A stretch of 64,000 nucleotides of DNA from Brevibacillus sp. JNUCC-41 (GTDB lineage Bacteria; Bacillota; Bacilli; Bacillales; DSM-1321). Under the pieces are notes generated by a model. That model saw nothing but the letters and a program-made list of their open reading frames with translations. It did no database searches and was not told where the DNA came from. The translations under genes and the position numbers were made by a program. This document shows positions 21,294 through 31,652 of the stretch, piece by piece. Each line of letters starts with the position of its first letter. Positions within the stretch are counted from its first letter, which is position 1. The stretch lies in NCBI RefSeq assembly GCF_014844095.1, contig NZ_CP062163.1, positions 5,426,699-5,490,698 on the forward strand, given 5' to 3'.

Positions 21294-22493
21294 TCACTTC
21301 GCTTCCGAATCCCCGGTCGGGTTATCCACTGCTTTGGCATCCCAGTAAAATTCACTGAAAACATCGGTAAAGGCATCAACGGTCAAGTACATTTCTTCGA
21401 AAGTATTATCAACACCGCCAACTTCAATGAGCATGGCATTGCCTGTTAAATCTTGATTATATATACCATTATGGCTAGATCCGCCTTGTTTCATAACCCC
21501 TCGTGAAATACCTGGGTATTTTTTCTCCAGTGCTTTATGAAGCTTATTGGCAAGTGCGGCATTTTTTTCATAGTTCGGGTTATTACCCCCGATCACGAAA
21601 GCGATTTTGGCATATTCTTTACCGTTAATCGTAATTGTCGTATCTTTTTTCCTCTTTGAATCGCGGTGAATATCGATCAGATATTCTAAATCTTTATTAT
21701 TGGCCAATGCCGTCTGAACAGACCTTCGGGATTCTTGATAGGATTTGGTAAAATTCAAGCCCTTATTATTCAGATTTCCCATGATATCCGTTTTATCGAG
21801 CGAGGAACCAATCCCCTTATCGGCCAGATCTTCAACCATCCGTTCACCGAGTTTCGTAATATTGATTTTAGAATGGTAGGCCAGGTCCGGATTTGTCACG
21901 CCTTTTAAATATGGAAGATATGACTCCCGATTATGACTATGGTAAATCTCGACCACTTTCCGTCCATTGGTCGTTTGTTTCGGCTGATTGGCCGCTCCTT
22001 TTTCGGGTTCTTCAATCTCATCCAGGTTTTGCAGGGATGCATCCCTTTCTTCATTCAGGACGTCTACTGGCGGCGAAGATTCATATGGCATATTCGTATA
22101 GTTCGTTCCTTCCCCAGCAACGAGGATTTCATTATCAAAAATCGAAAAGCCTGGCAGCTCCCTTCCGAGTAAACTTCGCGGGTCCTCGAGTGAAATGTTT
22201 GTCGAGACTTTTATCAATTGATTCGTGATCACTGATTCCCGCTTCCCTTCCGGCAGGGCATTAAAAAGATAATGGTTTTCATTGGCCAGCATCGAGAACA
22301 GCATTTTTCCCGAGAATTGGTTGGCTACAGTATGTACGGAATTAGAAGATATCCGATACTCCGGTCTTAGGGAGGTCATGACCCCACTGACTGAAAAAAC
22401 AAAAAGAAGCAAGGCGAGAATACCTAGAAAAGTTTTTATTATTGTTGATCCGTGAACGGCTGTTATGATTCCTGGGGAATTTCTTCTTTTCAT
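21294..22493 (-). CDS. spoIIP: Stage II sporulation protein P
   Basis: 399-residue SpoIIP with an N-terminal transmembrane anchor (about residues 15-42) and an external amidase/endopeptidase domain whose metal-binding region is visible as YHSHNRESYLP and IDIHRDS. With SpoIID and SpoIIM it degrades septal peptidoglycan to drive engulfment of the forespore. Length is typical. It lies between gpr and yqxA, the B. subtilis order. Confidence 0.95.
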   Translation of the reverse strand: MKRRNSPGIITAVHGSTIIKTFLGILALLLFVFSVSGVMTSLRPEYRISSNSVHTVANQFSGKMLFSMLANENHYLFNALPEGKRESVITNQLIKVSTNISLEDPRSLLGRELPGFSIFDNEILVAGEGTNYTNMPYESSPPVDVLNEERDASLQNLDEIEEPEKGAANQPKQTTNGRKVVEIYHSHNRESYLPYLKGVTNPDLAYHSKINITKLGERMVEDLADKGIGSSLDKTDIMGNLNNKGLNFTKSYQESRRSVQTALANNKDLEYLIDIHRDSKRKKDTTITINGKEYAKIAFVIGGNNPNYEKNAALANKLHKALEKKYPGISRGVMKQGGSSHNGIYNQDLTGNAMLIEVGGVDNTFEEMYLTVDAFTDVFSEFYWDAKAVDNPTGDSEAK

Positions 22494-22579
22494 CCTTCCA
22501 CCCTCTCTATAGCTTGTCTATTAATACCTATGACTTTGCTAGAAAGGGTAGAACACCATTTTTGGGCACTGAAAGTGAT

Positions 22580-23698
22580 TTAACGTGTGTAGTAGCCGGC
22601 ATTATCCTGATTTATTGAATGATGCAAGGCTGCATTTAAACCATTGGCTATCAAATTGGCCATATCCTCAATGAAAACATCGACTTCTTTCGGTGTAACC
22701 ATTAAATTTTGACCAAGAGGTGACAGCACTTCATAAATCAATTTCCGTTTCTCTTCATCAGGGAGTACACCTATCATTCCCAAGAAGGTTTGGCGCTCCT
22801 TTTCACCTGGCATATCCTCTTCGGTCAACTTCGTTCGCTTCCCGAAACTGAATCCAGCTGGTGCCAACGATCGTGATGGTCTGTCCCCTTCATTCAGTTC
22901 CTTGCCAAAGTGCTTCAAAATATAATCTATCGTATCGCTTGCAATTGATACGGCATCCACGACGGTAGGTATTCCAATTGCTATAACAGGAACTCCCAGT
23001 GTATCCTGGCTCAATTCCTTTCGTTTATTTCCAACACCAGACCCTGGATGGATGCCTGTATCCGTAATTTGAATCGTGGAATTCACCCGTTCGATCGAAC
23101 GGGCAGCCAATGCGTCAACGACGATCAGGAAATCAGGTTTACTTTTTTCGATGACTCCTTTAATGATGTCACTCGTCTCGATTCCCGTAATCCCCATCAC
23201 ACCGGGGGAAATCGCACTGACCGGCCGATAGCCTTCCTTGACGGACTCCGGCTGCAATTCGAACAAATGCCTTGTGACTACAAGGTTCTCAACGACTGCT
23301 GGGCCCAGAGCATCGGGAGTAACATTCCAATTACCAAGACCGACAACCAAACAGCTGCTTTCTTTGGTGATCTTATTCCGTTTCAAGAAGTAAGCCAGTT
23401 CGTTGGCGAACACCTTTTCCACCCGTTGCTGCGTTTCCGTATCCTGCTGGCGGATGCCCTGCACTTCGATGGTCAAATAACTGCCCTGTTTCTTACCGAT
23501 TTCCTTTTCCCCCTCAGCCGTGACCTCGACCAAGGATACCTTCAGATCATCCACTTCTTTTTCCTTGATGATGACCCCTTCGATACGGGATACATCAACT
23601 TCCTCTACAACACCTTTATGTTCAAGGGCAATTTCCTTTGCTTCTATCGCCAAATCTGTACGAATTCCGTATTCTCTAAGGTCCAAATTATTTTCCAT
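22580..23698 (-). CDS. gpr: Germination protease GPR
   Basis: 372-residue GPR aspartic-type endopeptidase that degrades small acid-soluble spore proteins during germination. Conserved elements include [23 protein letters not shown] and VDALAARS. It is made as a zymogen in the forespore. I placed the start at ATG 23698 ([11 protein letters not shown]) because AGGAGG lies 5 bases upstream; an in-frame start 15 codons earlier has no such site. The propeptide cleavage region would be in the first 20 residues. Confidence 0.95.
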   Translation of the reverse strand: MENNLDLREYGIRTDLAIEAKEIALEHKGVVEEVDVSRIEGVIIKEKEVDDLKVSLVEVTAEGEKEIGKKQGSYLTIEVQGIRQQDTETQQRVEKVFANELAYFLKRNKITKESSCLVVGLGNWNVTPDALGPAVVENLVVTRHLFELQPESVKEGYRPVSAISPGVMGITGIETSDIIKGVIEKSKPDFLIVVDALAARSIERVNSTIQITDTGIHPGSGVGNKRKELSQDTLGVPVIAIGIPTVVDAVSIASDTIDYILKHFGKELNEGDRPSRSLAPAGFSFGKRTKLTEEDMPGEKERQTFLGMIGVLPDEEKRKLIYEVLSPLGQNLMVTPKEVDVFIEDMANLIANGLNAALHHSINQDNAGYYTR

Positions 23699-23972
23699 AA
23701 CGGCCTCCTGATGTTTGAATTGTATCGAATCTAGTATTTTCAATAGTCTCTCTTAAACATTCTGTCATTTTTGCTTTTTTATTATTCATTTTTTTGGTAC
23801 AATGAGTGATGACGAGATGAATTTATTCCCGAAATTATAATTCCTTTTCGATTCTCAGTCTGAAGTATTGCATATTTATGAGCAGTCTGATAGAATATCA
23901 CTTGTGCTATTTGATATGGATTTGAAAAGTCGAGTTCATATAATCTCGATTTCTTTGTAGGAGGTGAACGGA

Positions 23973-24239
23973 ATGCCAAACATTAAATCTGCTATTAAAC
24001 GTGTGAAAATTAACGACAAAAAACGCGTTCATAACATTACTGTTAGATCAACTATGCGTACTACAGTGAAAAACGCTGAAGTTGCATTAGCTGGTGAAAA
24101 CGTTGAAGCTGCTAAAGAAGCTCTTTTAACAGCTGCTGTGAAATTAGACAAAGCTGCATCTAAAGGATTAATCCATAAAAATGCGGCAGCCCGTAAAAAA
24201 TCTCGTTTAGCGAAAAGACTTAACGCTCTTAACGCATAA
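23973..24239 (+). CDS. rpsT: 30S ribosomal protein S20
   Basis: 88-residue, lysine- and alanine-rich all-helical S20 that binds 16S rRNA in the body of the 30S subunit. Start at ATG 23973 (MPNIKSAIKR), with AGGAGGTGA 6 bases upstream; the in-frame ATG three codons earlier is inside the ribosome binding site spacing and is rejected. Single gene, transcribed opposite to gpr and holA, as in B. subtilis. Confidence 0.98.
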   Translation: MPNIKSAIKRVKINDKKRVHNITVRSTMRTTVKNAEVALAGENVEAAKEALLTAAVKLDKAASKGLIHKNAAARKKSRLAKRLNALNA

Positions 24240-24243
24240 TGAC

Positions 24244-24278
24244 AAAAAAAAAACGATCCAATCGGATCGTTTTTTTTG
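24244..24278 (+). terminator. Terminator of rpsT (also usable by holA)
   Basis: AAAACGATCC / GGATCGTTTT with a 4-base loop and T8, 5 bases after the rpsT stop. The A run on the other side makes it usable from both strands. Confidence 0.9.
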
Positions 24279-24326
24279 TGCCGTTTTTTCATAAAAAAGG
24301 CGACAGGATATCTGCCACCTTTTTTA

Positions 24327-25340
24327 TCATCTAATTTTTAAAAGCAGCAGCTCAAGCGTGATTGCCTTATCCGCTTGGCCGGTCTTCATTTTATAATCCG
24401 CTTCCGCTAAGTCGTTCATGATGCTCAACAGCTCGCGTTCCTGGAATTTCCCCGTCTTTTCAAGTGCCAGCTTTACCCGGTATGGGTGCACCTTCAATTG
24501 ACCAGCAATTTTTTGCTGGCTATAACCTTGACGGGAAAGCTCCTTCACTTGATACATGAGCCTGACCTGGCCTGCAATGACACTCAAGATCTTGATGGGT
24601 TCTTCATTCTGCCTGAGAAGATCGTGCAGTATCGTCATGGCACTCTCCATCTTTCGCTGTAACACATGATCAACAAGCGTGAAGATATTCTGTTCAAGTG
24701 ATTTAGCAACCAGCTTTTCCACTATCTCGACCGTTATATGTTTATCAGCTTCTGCATAAAGCACCATTTTATCTAGTTCATTCGTCAGCATCATCAGATT
24801 CGTTCCTGCAAGTTCAAGTAAAAGCTCTGTAGCCTGCTCATCTATTTGGACTGAAGAAGTTTCGACCCTCTCCTTCACCCACCCCTTTAATTCATGATCA
24901 CCAAGCTTCTTCGCTTCAACGAGAACCGCCTTACGCTTAAGCTCCTTGGTGATTTTTTTCCGTTCATCCAGTTTCTCATAAGGTGCGGTCAATACAACAA
25001 TAGAATAAGGGACCGGGTCAGCCAAATACGCTTCCAGTCTTTTTACATTATGTTCAACTCTTGACTTCGTTTTTTCAGCTGTCAAAAAAAATGGGTTTTG
25101 CATGAAAACAAGGCGCCTTTCCCCGATAAACGGGAGGGTTTCGACATCTTCAAGCGCAGTTTCAACAGGCGTCTCTTCTAAATCAAATTGAGCAAAGTTA
25201 AAATCCATCTCATCTTCGTGAAGGATATTCTCGATCAATAGCTGCTTTGTTTCGTTTATTAGATAGGCTTCTGTTCCATATAACAAGTATACTGGAGCGA
25301 ATTGCCCTTTTTTTATACTTTTCCAAACGTCTAATACCAA
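24327..25340 (-). CDS. holA: DNA polymerase III delta subunit
   Basis: 337-residue HolA (YqeN) clamp-loader subunit. It opens the beta clamp together with the DnaX complex. It has an AAA+-like N-terminal domain with no functional P-loop and a helical C-terminal collar. I placed the start at TTG 25340, giving MVLDVWKSIKKG, which matches the B. subtilis N-terminus and has AAGAGG 9-10 bases upstream; the open frame runs 21 further codons upstream but without support. Confidence 0.92.
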   Translation of the reverse strand: MVLDVWKSIKKGQFAPVYLLYGTEAYLINETKQLLIENILHEDEMDFNFAQFDLEETPVETALEDVETLPFIGERRLVFMQNPFFLTAEKTKSRVEHNVKRLEAYLADPVPYSIVVLTAPYEKLDERKKITKELKRKAVLVEAKKLGDHELKGWVKERVETSSVQIDEQATELLLELAGTNLMMLTNELDKMVLYAEADKHITVEIVEKLVAKSLEQNIFTLVDHVLQRKMESAMTILHDLLRQNEEPIKILSVIAGQVRLMYQVKELSRQGYSQQKIAGQLKVHPYRVKLALEKTGKFQERELLSIMNDLAEADYKMKTGQADKAITLELLLLKIR

Positions 25341-25682
25341 TAGAATCCGCCTCTTTACTATGTATTCTTCTCTAATGGTATAGGTGGATGGACCATTTGA
25401 CAAGCTATAAAGGGAACTAACCCTTAAAAAGGGCTAGTTCCGGATCTATATGAACACTTTCAAGAAAGGCCCGGGTAATCTTCCTTGAAAGCGGGTAGTG
25501 TATTCATGTAGAACAAATAATGAGCTTTTCACTTTCGCTTGCTTTGTTTGTACTTATATTTTGACCTCAAAAATCTAAACTATTTGTGTCAACTCTTGTC
25601 AGTAAAGGAAATGAAGAATGAAGCCTGTAGATTTTTTTTTGGTAATGTTTTATACTATTAGCAGAAATAGGAGGGGTAAATA
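25341..25682. other. Intergenic region with inverted repeats
   Basis: A perfect-stem repeat GGAACTAACCCTT / AGGGCTAGTTCC at 25413-25441 without a good T run, and a weaker repeat CTTTCAAG...CTTGAAAG near 25458-25491. A TATACT box at 25651-25656 could be the -10 of yqzM; its -35 (TAGATT) is poor. Nothing else seen. Confidence 0.5.
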
Positions 25683-25817
25683 ATGAACGAATTCGAAAAG
25701 AATGTTCAGTCAAAAACAGATGACGTCGCTGATTCCGCTATGGGATTCATCGGTTCTTTTGTATTTTTCGCTGCCATGTTCACCATAGCTGTCGTCATTA
25801 AAGCTGTCGGATCCTGA
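25683..25817 (+). CDS. yqzM: YqzM family small membrane protein
   Basis: 44-residue protein, too short for most gene callers. A charged N-terminus (MNEFEKNVQSKTDD) is followed by one transmembrane helix (about residues 20-41). AGGAGGGG lies 7 bases before the ATG. It matches YqzM, found between holA and comEC in B. subtilis. Function unknown. Confidence 0.88.
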   Translation: MNEFEKNVQSKTDDVADSAMGFIGSFVFFAAMFTIAVVIKAVGS

Positions 25818-25893
25818 TTTCTTTAACTACATGCACTTATTTTTCCTGATGGAGGCTGCCGCTGCAGTCTCTTTCTTTTTGATTTTCTACATA

Positions 25894-28200
25894 CTATGGA
25901 AGTATCTTCCGAAAGGTTCCACTGCTTTTGTAATACTTGTAAATAATAGAACCATCCTCGTCTGTCCTGAACACCTTTATGCCATTTTTCTCAAGATTCG
26001 CAATTACGTCTCCATGAGGGTGACCGTAGCGATTATCTTTTCCAACTGAAATAAGTGCCGCTTTCGCCTGTATCTGTTCAAGGAAGGCCGCGGAAGAAGA
26101 AGTTTTACTGCCATGGTGTCCAACCTTCAAGATATCCGCCTGCAACTGCGGAAATGTGCTCAATAATTCCCTTTCCCCTTCTTCTCCCATATCACCGGTA
26201 AATAACCATGACAATCCCCCAAGCTCCGTTAATAGAACTATGGATGAATCATTCTTATTTTCCTCTTTCTTATATGGACTGAGAACAGCAAACGGCGCTC
26301 CTCCTCCCAACCAATTGCCCCCCCTTCTCAGTACAGTCATTTTCAACTTTTTATCTCTTGCCACCGACACAAAATCCATATCCCCATATTGCTCTTCACT
26401 CCAGCCTCCAATGATGATCTCCCCAACTTTAAAATTCTCAATCAATTCTTTTGCACTTCCCATATGATCTGCATCCGGATGGGTTAAAATGAGTTTGTCC
26501 AATTGGTGGATTCCCTTACTTTTCAATAATGGAATGATGATATCATCCGCGGTGTTGAACTTCTTTCGCTTTTTTGCCCACGTGTCGATTGGAAATGTAA
26601 TTTGCCCACCCGTATCGATCAAATAATTGCCGCGATTGAACGGCAGGATAATTAAAATGGAGTCACCCTGTCCAACGTCGATGATCTGCACTTCACCAAA
26701 AGGAGAGAACCTTTGTAAATTATATTGAAAAAGCAAAAGGACAATCATTATTCCGCACCAGATTTTACTTTTTCCAAAAGATATATCCCAAGTCAGGTAT
26801 AACCCTAAAAGGGAAATAACAAGTAATACCATCATGATGAAAGATGGTTTTCCAAACGGAATGGAAACCAGCGGCAAATCCGATGCTGCATCCGCGGCTT
26901 TATTGCAGAGTACGAATGTGAAATTCAATAATGATATGAGGGGTTGCCCCAAGGGAGGCAACAATAAATGAATAAGGAGGGACATCAGCGAAAGCGGCAG
27001 CAATATGATGGAATAAAGCGGAACATACAATACGTTTAGAAACACGCCAAGAAAGGATACTTCAAAAAAGTGGAAAAGTAAAATCGGAAGGGCTGCCAAT
27101 TGGCAGATGGAACTGATGATGAATAGTTGCATTGTTTTCTTAGGATATTGTAAGAAAATGCTTGGAGACATGATAATGGAGAAAGTGACTGCGAATGAAA
27201 GCTGAAAACCTATATCATAGATCATGTTAGGCCGAAAAAACAATAATGCCATATAAGTCAATCCGATTGCGGCACCCGCAGAGAGTCGTTTCTTGAATAA
27301 CAGGAGAAGAAAGAAAAGCATAGCCATTAAACAGGACCTCACCACAGATGGACTTGCACCTGATAGTAACATGTAAACCGGAAGGAAGATTAAGATGGCC
27401 ACCATCATTCTTTCCCGTGTAATCCCAACCCTGATGCCGAAGTAAAATAACATCCCCGTTAAAAAACTGACATGGAGACCGGAAATCGCAAGTAAATGAA
27501 CTAGCCCCAATCGCTGGTAATTAGTAAGGTCGTCTTCATCTATATATGTCTGGTCGCCGAATATGAGAGCTGTGACAAAACCGCTTGATTCTTCTGGAAA
27601 GTGTTCCATAATATACGTAATTCCCTTCAGGCGCAAATTACGAATCGAAACCGGAATCGAGTTTTCAGCCTTTTTGCATTCTTCAAAGGAAATGGAATCC
27701 GCTTTTAATATCCAATGGATGCCTTGGCGAAAAAGATAACGTTGGTAATCGAAACTGTTTTCATTCCTGTTTTTGTCGGGAATTTGCAATGTCCCTCCAG
27801 CCGGACATGATAAACCGATGCGCAGAAACCGACTCAGCTTTTCCTGTTCCAATTCGGTTGTGATTTTATAACGAAGCACTAGCCGTTCACCTTTCTCACC
27901 GCGCACGAATCCTTTTAACGAATTTCCATCTATATTCGGTTGGTCGGTAAATGTGATGATGAATCGGCTTTCCGTACCATGATAGGCAGTTTTATTTCGG
28001 TGATCGGAGAAGGAGGCAGCCCCTAAAAATATCCCCATGATCACCAAATGAAAACATAGGGCCTTCACGCTTAACCCCACCGAAAAATAAAGGAAACAGA
28101 GAAAAATAAGGATAATGATCAGCAGCCTTACATTAAAAAAAGAATGGGCCATAACACCAAATGTAGCCGAAACGGCTAGTAAGACAAGATATCTAGCCAT
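25894..28200 (-). CDS. comEC: DNA uptake channel protein ComEC
   Basis: 768-residue ComEC/Rec2. An N-terminal DUF4131 region, a central competence domain with about ten membrane helices (about 220-490, including LLAISGLHVSF), and a C-terminal metallo-beta-lactamase-like domain with THPDADHMG and GHHGSKTS. It forms the membrane channel for single-stranded DNA in transformation. It follows comEB by 18 bases. All lactamase-like metal ligands appear intact, so the gene looks functional. Confidence 0.95.
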   Translation of the reverse strand: MARYLVLLAVSATFGVMAHSFFNVRLLIIILIFLCFLYFSVGLSVKALCFHLVIMGIFLGAASFSDHRNKTAYHGTESRFIITFTDQPNIDGNSLKGFVRGEKGERLVLRYKITTELEQEKLSRFLRIGLSCPAGGTLQIPDKNRNENSFDYQRYLFRQGIHWILKADSISFEECKKAENSIPVSIRNLRLKGITYIMEHFPEESSGFVTALIFGDQTYIDEDDLTNYQRLGLVHLLAISGLHVSFLTGMLFYFGIRVGITRERMMVAILIFLPVYMLLSGASPSVVRSCLMAMLFFLLLLFKKRLSAGAAIGLTYMALLFFRPNMIYDIGFQLSFAVTFSIIMSPSIFLQYPKKTMQLFIISSICQLAALPILLFHFFEVSFLGVFLNVLYVPLYSIILLPLSLMSLLIHLLLPPLGQPLISLLNFTFVLCNKAADAASDLPLVSIPFGKPSFIMMVLLVISLLGLYLTWDISFGKSKIWCGIMIVLLLFQYNLQRFSPFGEVQIIDVGQGDSILIILPFNRGNYLIDTGGQITFPIDTWAKKRKKFNTADDIIIPLLKSKGIHQLDKLILTHPDADHMGSAKELIENFKVGEIIIGGWSEEQYGDMDFVSVARDKKLKMTVLRRGGNWLGGGAPFAVLSPYKKEENKNDSSIVLLTELGGLSWLFTGDMGEEGERELLSTFPQLQADILKVGHHGSKTSSSAAFLEQIQAKAALISVGKDNRYGHPHGDVIANLEKNGIKVFRTDEDGSIIYKYYKSSGTFRKILP

Positions 28201-28218
28201 GCCTGCCCCCCGTCCTAT

Positions 28219-28779
28219 TTAATTTTCAAATATTTGATTGGCCTGCTTTTCCAACTCCATTAAATCTTCTTTTGTCAGGTCTGTTCGTTCAAGCTGAGCC
28301 AGCAATGAGAATACAAAGTCCTTTTTTTGTTTTCCATTAACATCGATGGCCCCTTTTGCTTCAACTTTCTCGGTCTTGACACCAGCCTGTTTGAATAATT
28401 CCAGGGCATATGGATGATTTTTGTAATCCTCCGCATAATAAACAGCCTTTATGCCAGCTTGGATGAGTGATTTACAGCACTGAAGACATGGAAAATGCGT
28501 TACATATATTTCTGCCCCATCAGTGGGCACCCCAAATTTCGCACATTGTAAAAGTGCATTCATTTCTGCATGTATCGTTCTGACACAATGATTATCAATT
28601 ACATAACAGCCGTCATCAATACAATGCGTCCCTCCCGCAATGGACCCATTATATCCCCCCGCAATGATTCGGTTGTCCCTGACGATGGTCGCCCCTACAG
28701 TGAGGCGTGTACATGTGCTTCTTAAAGCTAATAAATGGCTTTGCGCCATGAAATATTGATCCCAACTAATTCTGTTCAT
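28219..28779 (-). CDS. comEB: ComE operon protein 2 (dCMP deaminase family)
   Basis: 186-residue cytidine/deoxycytidylate deaminase-fold protein with the zinc motif HAE (TIHAEMNAL) and PCLQC. It is orthologous to ComEB, the second gene of the comE operon. It probably deaminates dCMP to dUMP; it is not required for transformation in B. subtilis. Confidence 0.94.
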   Translation of the reverse strand: MNRISWDQYFMAQSHLLALRSTCTRLTVGATIVRDNRIIAGGYNGSIAGGTHCIDDGCYVIDNHCVRTIHAEMNALLQCAKFGVPTDGAEIYVTHFPCLQCCKSLIQAGIKAVYYAEDYKNHPYALELFKQAGVKTEKVEAKGAIDVNGKQKKDFVFSLLAQLERTDLTKEDLMELEKQANQIFEN

Positions 28780-28863
28780 GTTCTATCCCTATCCCCTTAC
28801 CGCTAGAATGATTTTCTTCAATTTTACCCTCTTCCTGGCCATTTGTGTAGCATATTCAATCAT

Positions 28864-29508
28864 TCATTTAACTGAAATGGAATCCCGTAACCTTTCAAAC
28901 GTTTTATCGCCGATTCCCGTTACCTTCTTCAAGTCATCGACCTCCTTGAATTTCCCTACCGTTTCCCTGTATTCCAGGATCGCATTCGCTTTTGATGGTC
29001 CAATTCCCGTCAAGGTTTCCAATTCTTCCTGTGTAGCTGTATTCAAGTTCACCAGTCCTCCTGATGTCCTCCCAGAGACGGCATCACCAGACGGTCCGAC
29101 TTGCATATTCTCCAACTTCCCCTCGTCTTCTTCACCTATTTCCGGAACATAAATGACCATTTGATCTTCGACGATTTGAGCAAAATTCACTTTATCTTTA
29201 TCAGCCATGTCCGTAAAACTCCCCGCAGCCGAAATCAAATCGATCACCCGGTCACCTGCCTGTGCAGTGAATAGGCCTGGGGACTTGACCGCTCCTTTAA
29301 CGTCCACTTTAATGATCTCAGGTTCGGCAGGCGTTTCCTCTTCACTTTGTTTAATTTCAGCATCTTTTGCAGTAATGGCAAAGATATCTTCCGTATCAGC
29401 CGGATCCTCCCCTTGTTGCAAAAAAAAGTAAATGCCTGCTGCCACAAATGCCACGGCAACAGTTACCACAGTTACCATCATCAATTTCCGTTTAAAAATC
29501 GCTTCCAT
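28864..29508 (-). CDS. comEA: DNA receptor ComEA
   Basis: 214-residue ComEA. N-terminal membrane anchor (about residues 8-30), an SLBB-like oligomerisation region (about 65-125) and a C-terminal double helix-hairpin-helix DNA-binding domain (LNTATQEELETLTGIGPSKA... and KVTGIGDK). It binds double-stranded DNA at the outer membrane face and hands it to ComEC. Start at ATG 29508 with AAGGAGG upstream; the 27 codons before it are not conserved. Confidence 0.95.
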   Translation of the reverse strand: MEAIFKRKLMMVTVVTVAVAFVAAGIYFFLQQGEDPADTEDIFAITAKDAEIKQSEEETPAEPEIIKVDVKGAVKSPGLFTAQAGDRVIDLISAAGSFTDMADKDKVNFAQIVEDQMVIYVPEIGEEDEGKLENMQVGPSGDAVSGRTSGGLVNLNTATQEELETLTGIGPSKANAILEYRETVGKFKEVDDLKKVTGIGDKTFERLRDSISVK

Positions 29509-29618
29509 TTCTTTACCTCCTTGTTGGATTTCGCACGATACATTGTCATAGGACAGATTAAAAATACATAGTGTTTCTAGGAGAATCAATCGCTTTAAGT
29601 GAGAGGAGTTGATCGGAA

Positions 29619-30449
29619 TTGAAGAAAATCGGTGTTATCGGAACCGGAAATATGGGAACCATTTTAATCGAGGCATGGCTGGAGGCAAAAATATTGAATC
29701 CGGCGGATCTAATCATTACAAATCGCACGCTTTCCAAAGCATTGGTACTGAAAGAAAAACACCCTGGTATCAAGGTTGCGGAAAGCGCAGCCGAAATCGT
29801 CCAACAAGCTGACTTTATCTTTCTCTGTGTAAAACCATTGCAAATTAACAGCCTATTACAGGAAATCAAACATCATATAAAAAGGGATCAGCTGGTTATT
29901 TCCATCACAAGCCCGCTTTCAGTCTCCCAGCTTGAATCCGCCGTGAACGCCCCTTGTGCCCGTTTTATCCCGAGCATAACGAACCGTGTGGGTTCAGGGG
30001 TATCGTTACTGAGCTTCAGCAAGAGCTGCAGTAAGGAAAAAGTGTCAGCTTTATTTGATTTGGCCTCTGCCATATCGGCACCGGTCATCATTGAAAACGA
30101 TATCACCCGGGTAGCTTCCGATATCGTCAGCTGCGGTCCTGCCTTTTTCAGCTATTTAGCACAAGCTTTTATTGACGCGGCTTGCCAAACGACGAAGATA
30201 GATAAAGAAACGGCTACGACTTTGACTGAGAATATGCTGGTTGGCTTAGGGGAACTGCTCGGTAAAGGGGTTTATACATTGCCGACCTTACAGGAAAAGG
30301 TTTGTGTAAAGGGTGGAATAACAGGTGAGGGGATCAAGGTTTTAGAAGCGGAAACCGGGGAAATGTTCCATCATCTTTTTCAAGCGACACATGAAAAGTT
30401 TGCAGAGGATCTTCACGAAGTTGAAAAGCAGTTCGGCCATCCTTATTAA
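29619..30449 (+). CDS. comER: Late competence protein ComER (ProC-like)
   Basis: 276-residue protein of the pyrroline-5-carboxylate reductase family. It has an N-terminal Rossmann motif GVIGTGNMG and a C-terminal dimer domain. It is divergent from comEA, as in B. subtilis, where the comER promoter region overlaps the comE promoter region. Starts at TTG 29619 after a GAGAGGAG site. Its enzymatic role is uncertain; it is not needed for DNA uptake. Confidence 0.92.
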   Translation: MKKIGVIGTGNMGTILIEAWLEAKILNPADLIITNRTLSKALVLKEKHPGIKVAESAAEIVQQADFIFLCVKPLQINSLLQEIKHHIKRDQLVISITSPLSVSQLESAVNAPCARFIPSITNRVGSGVSLLSFSKSCSKEKVSALFDLASAISAPVIIENDITRVASDIVSCGPAFFSYLAQAFIDAACQTTKIDKETATTLTENMLVGLGELLGKGVYTLPTLQEKVCVKGGITGEGIKVLEAETGEMFHHLFQATHEKFAEDLHEVEKQFGHPY

Positions 30450-30487
30450 TATTCGCAATCAATATCTTTAACTCCTTCTAAAAGTAT

Positions 30488-30554
30488 AAAAAAGAAGAGG
30501 TCAGACCTCCGCTCGTACAAGTAAGATGTACGAACGGAGGCTCTTGACCTCTTT
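30488..30554. terminator. Convergent terminator between comER and yqeM
   Basis: A long hairpin with nearly complementary arms (AAGAGGTCA...CCTCCG...GTACA against TGTAC...CGGAGG...TGACCTCTT) and A/T runs on both sides. Confidence 0.88.
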
Positions 30555-30555
30555 A

Positions 30556-31299
30556 TCATTTACTGGCTACAAATAAGATTCTTTCGGTTTCCGCTACAAG
30601 CGGTGCGTCTTCAAGGTCCGCCAGAATTTCAGAAACCGTAAAACCTGCTTGCTCCAACCACTTTTTATATTGTTCAACCGGATAGGTCCGTTGATAATGC
30701 AACTCATCAAACCGGTCATACAGACCGCTTTCATCATCCCTTACGAAAAAACTTAAATCATGTTCCACACTGTAAGGTTCTTCACCTGGGAAGCAGTCCC
30801 ATATATAGGATACTTCTTCACCATTGACAGCAAACGTATTATCATGAAAGATTTCTTCCATTTTATAAATGGAATGGACATCAAACAAGAATAATCCGCC
30901 ATCCTTCAAATGCTCATGAACCCGGCTGAACGTCTTGACTATATCTCCCTCATTACGAAGGTAGTTCAGCGAATCACAAAAAATCGTGACACAATCAAAT
31001 TGGCCAAGTCCTTCGAGTTCTGCCATATTCTGCTGGAAAAGCGGAATTGATAATCTAAGCTTAACCGCTTTTTCATTAGCAACAAGTAGCATTTCATCAG
31101 ATAAATCCACACCGGTGACATCGAATCCGTGTTGCGCCAATTCAACGGTCATTTCCCCGGTTCCACACGCTAAATCCAGGACTTTCCTGCCGCCAATTCC
31201 GTACTGTTCCAGCTTCGCCGTAAGGATCATCAGCCATTTTTCATAAGGTGCGTCCTTCATCAGTTCATCGTATACATAGGCAAAGCGTTCGTACGTCAT
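30556..31299 (-). CDS. yqeM: Class I SAM-dependent methyltransferase YqeM
   Basis: 247-residue methyltransferase with motif I VLDLACGTGEMT (about 40-51) and an acidic residue at the end of strand 2 (GVDLSDE). Its start overlaps the rsfS stop by 4 bases (ATGA), so the two are translationally coupled. Last gene of the yqeG-yqeM operon. The methylated substrate is not known. Confidence 0.93.
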   Translation of the reverse strand: MTYERFAYVYDELMKDAPYEKWLMILTAKLEQYGIGGRKVLDLACGTGEMTVELAQHGFDVTGVDLSDEMLLVANEKAVKLRLSIPLFQQNMAELEGLGQFDCVTIFCDSLNYLRNEGDIVKTFSRVHEHLKDGGLFLFDVHSIYKMEEIFHDNTFAVNGEEVSYIWDCFPGEEPYSVEHDLSFFVRDDESGLYDRFDELHYQRTYPVEQYKKWLEQAGFTVSEILADLEDAPLVAETERILFVASK

Positions 31300-31652
31300 G
31301 AAGTCAGTTCACTCTCTAGATCTTCAAAAGGTGCATCTCCCCATAAACGTTCGAGGTTATAGTAATTTCTTTCATCCTTATGGAAAATGTGGGCCACTAC
31401 ATCGCCAAGATCAACAAGCACCCATTTCGCCTCGTCAAAACCTTCAAGACGTTTTACATTGATTCCTGATTCATCAGCTTTGCTCTTCATTTCACGAGCT
31501 ATTGCTTGTACTTGTTTTTCAGAATTACCGTGGCAGATCAAAAAGTAATCCGCTACTAGGGAAATACCTTGCATGTTCAATGCCACGATATCCTCCGCTC
31601 TTTTATCGTCCGCCGCTTTTGCTGCAATTACAAGAAGTTCACGTTCAGTCAT
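31296..31652 (-). CDS. rsfS: Ribosomal silencing factor RsfS
   Basis: 118-residue RsfS/YqeL. It binds L14 on the 50S subunit and blocks subunit joining during starvation. Typical length and fold region (VADYFLICHG, WVLVDLGDVVAHIF). It directly abuts yqeK and overlaps yqeM. Confidence 0.96.
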   Translation of the reverse strand: MTERELLVIAAKAADDKRAEDIVALNMQGISLVADYFLICHGNSEKQVQAIAREMKSKADESGINVKRLEGFDEAKWVLVDLGDVVAHIFHKDERNYYNLERLWGDAPFEDLESELTS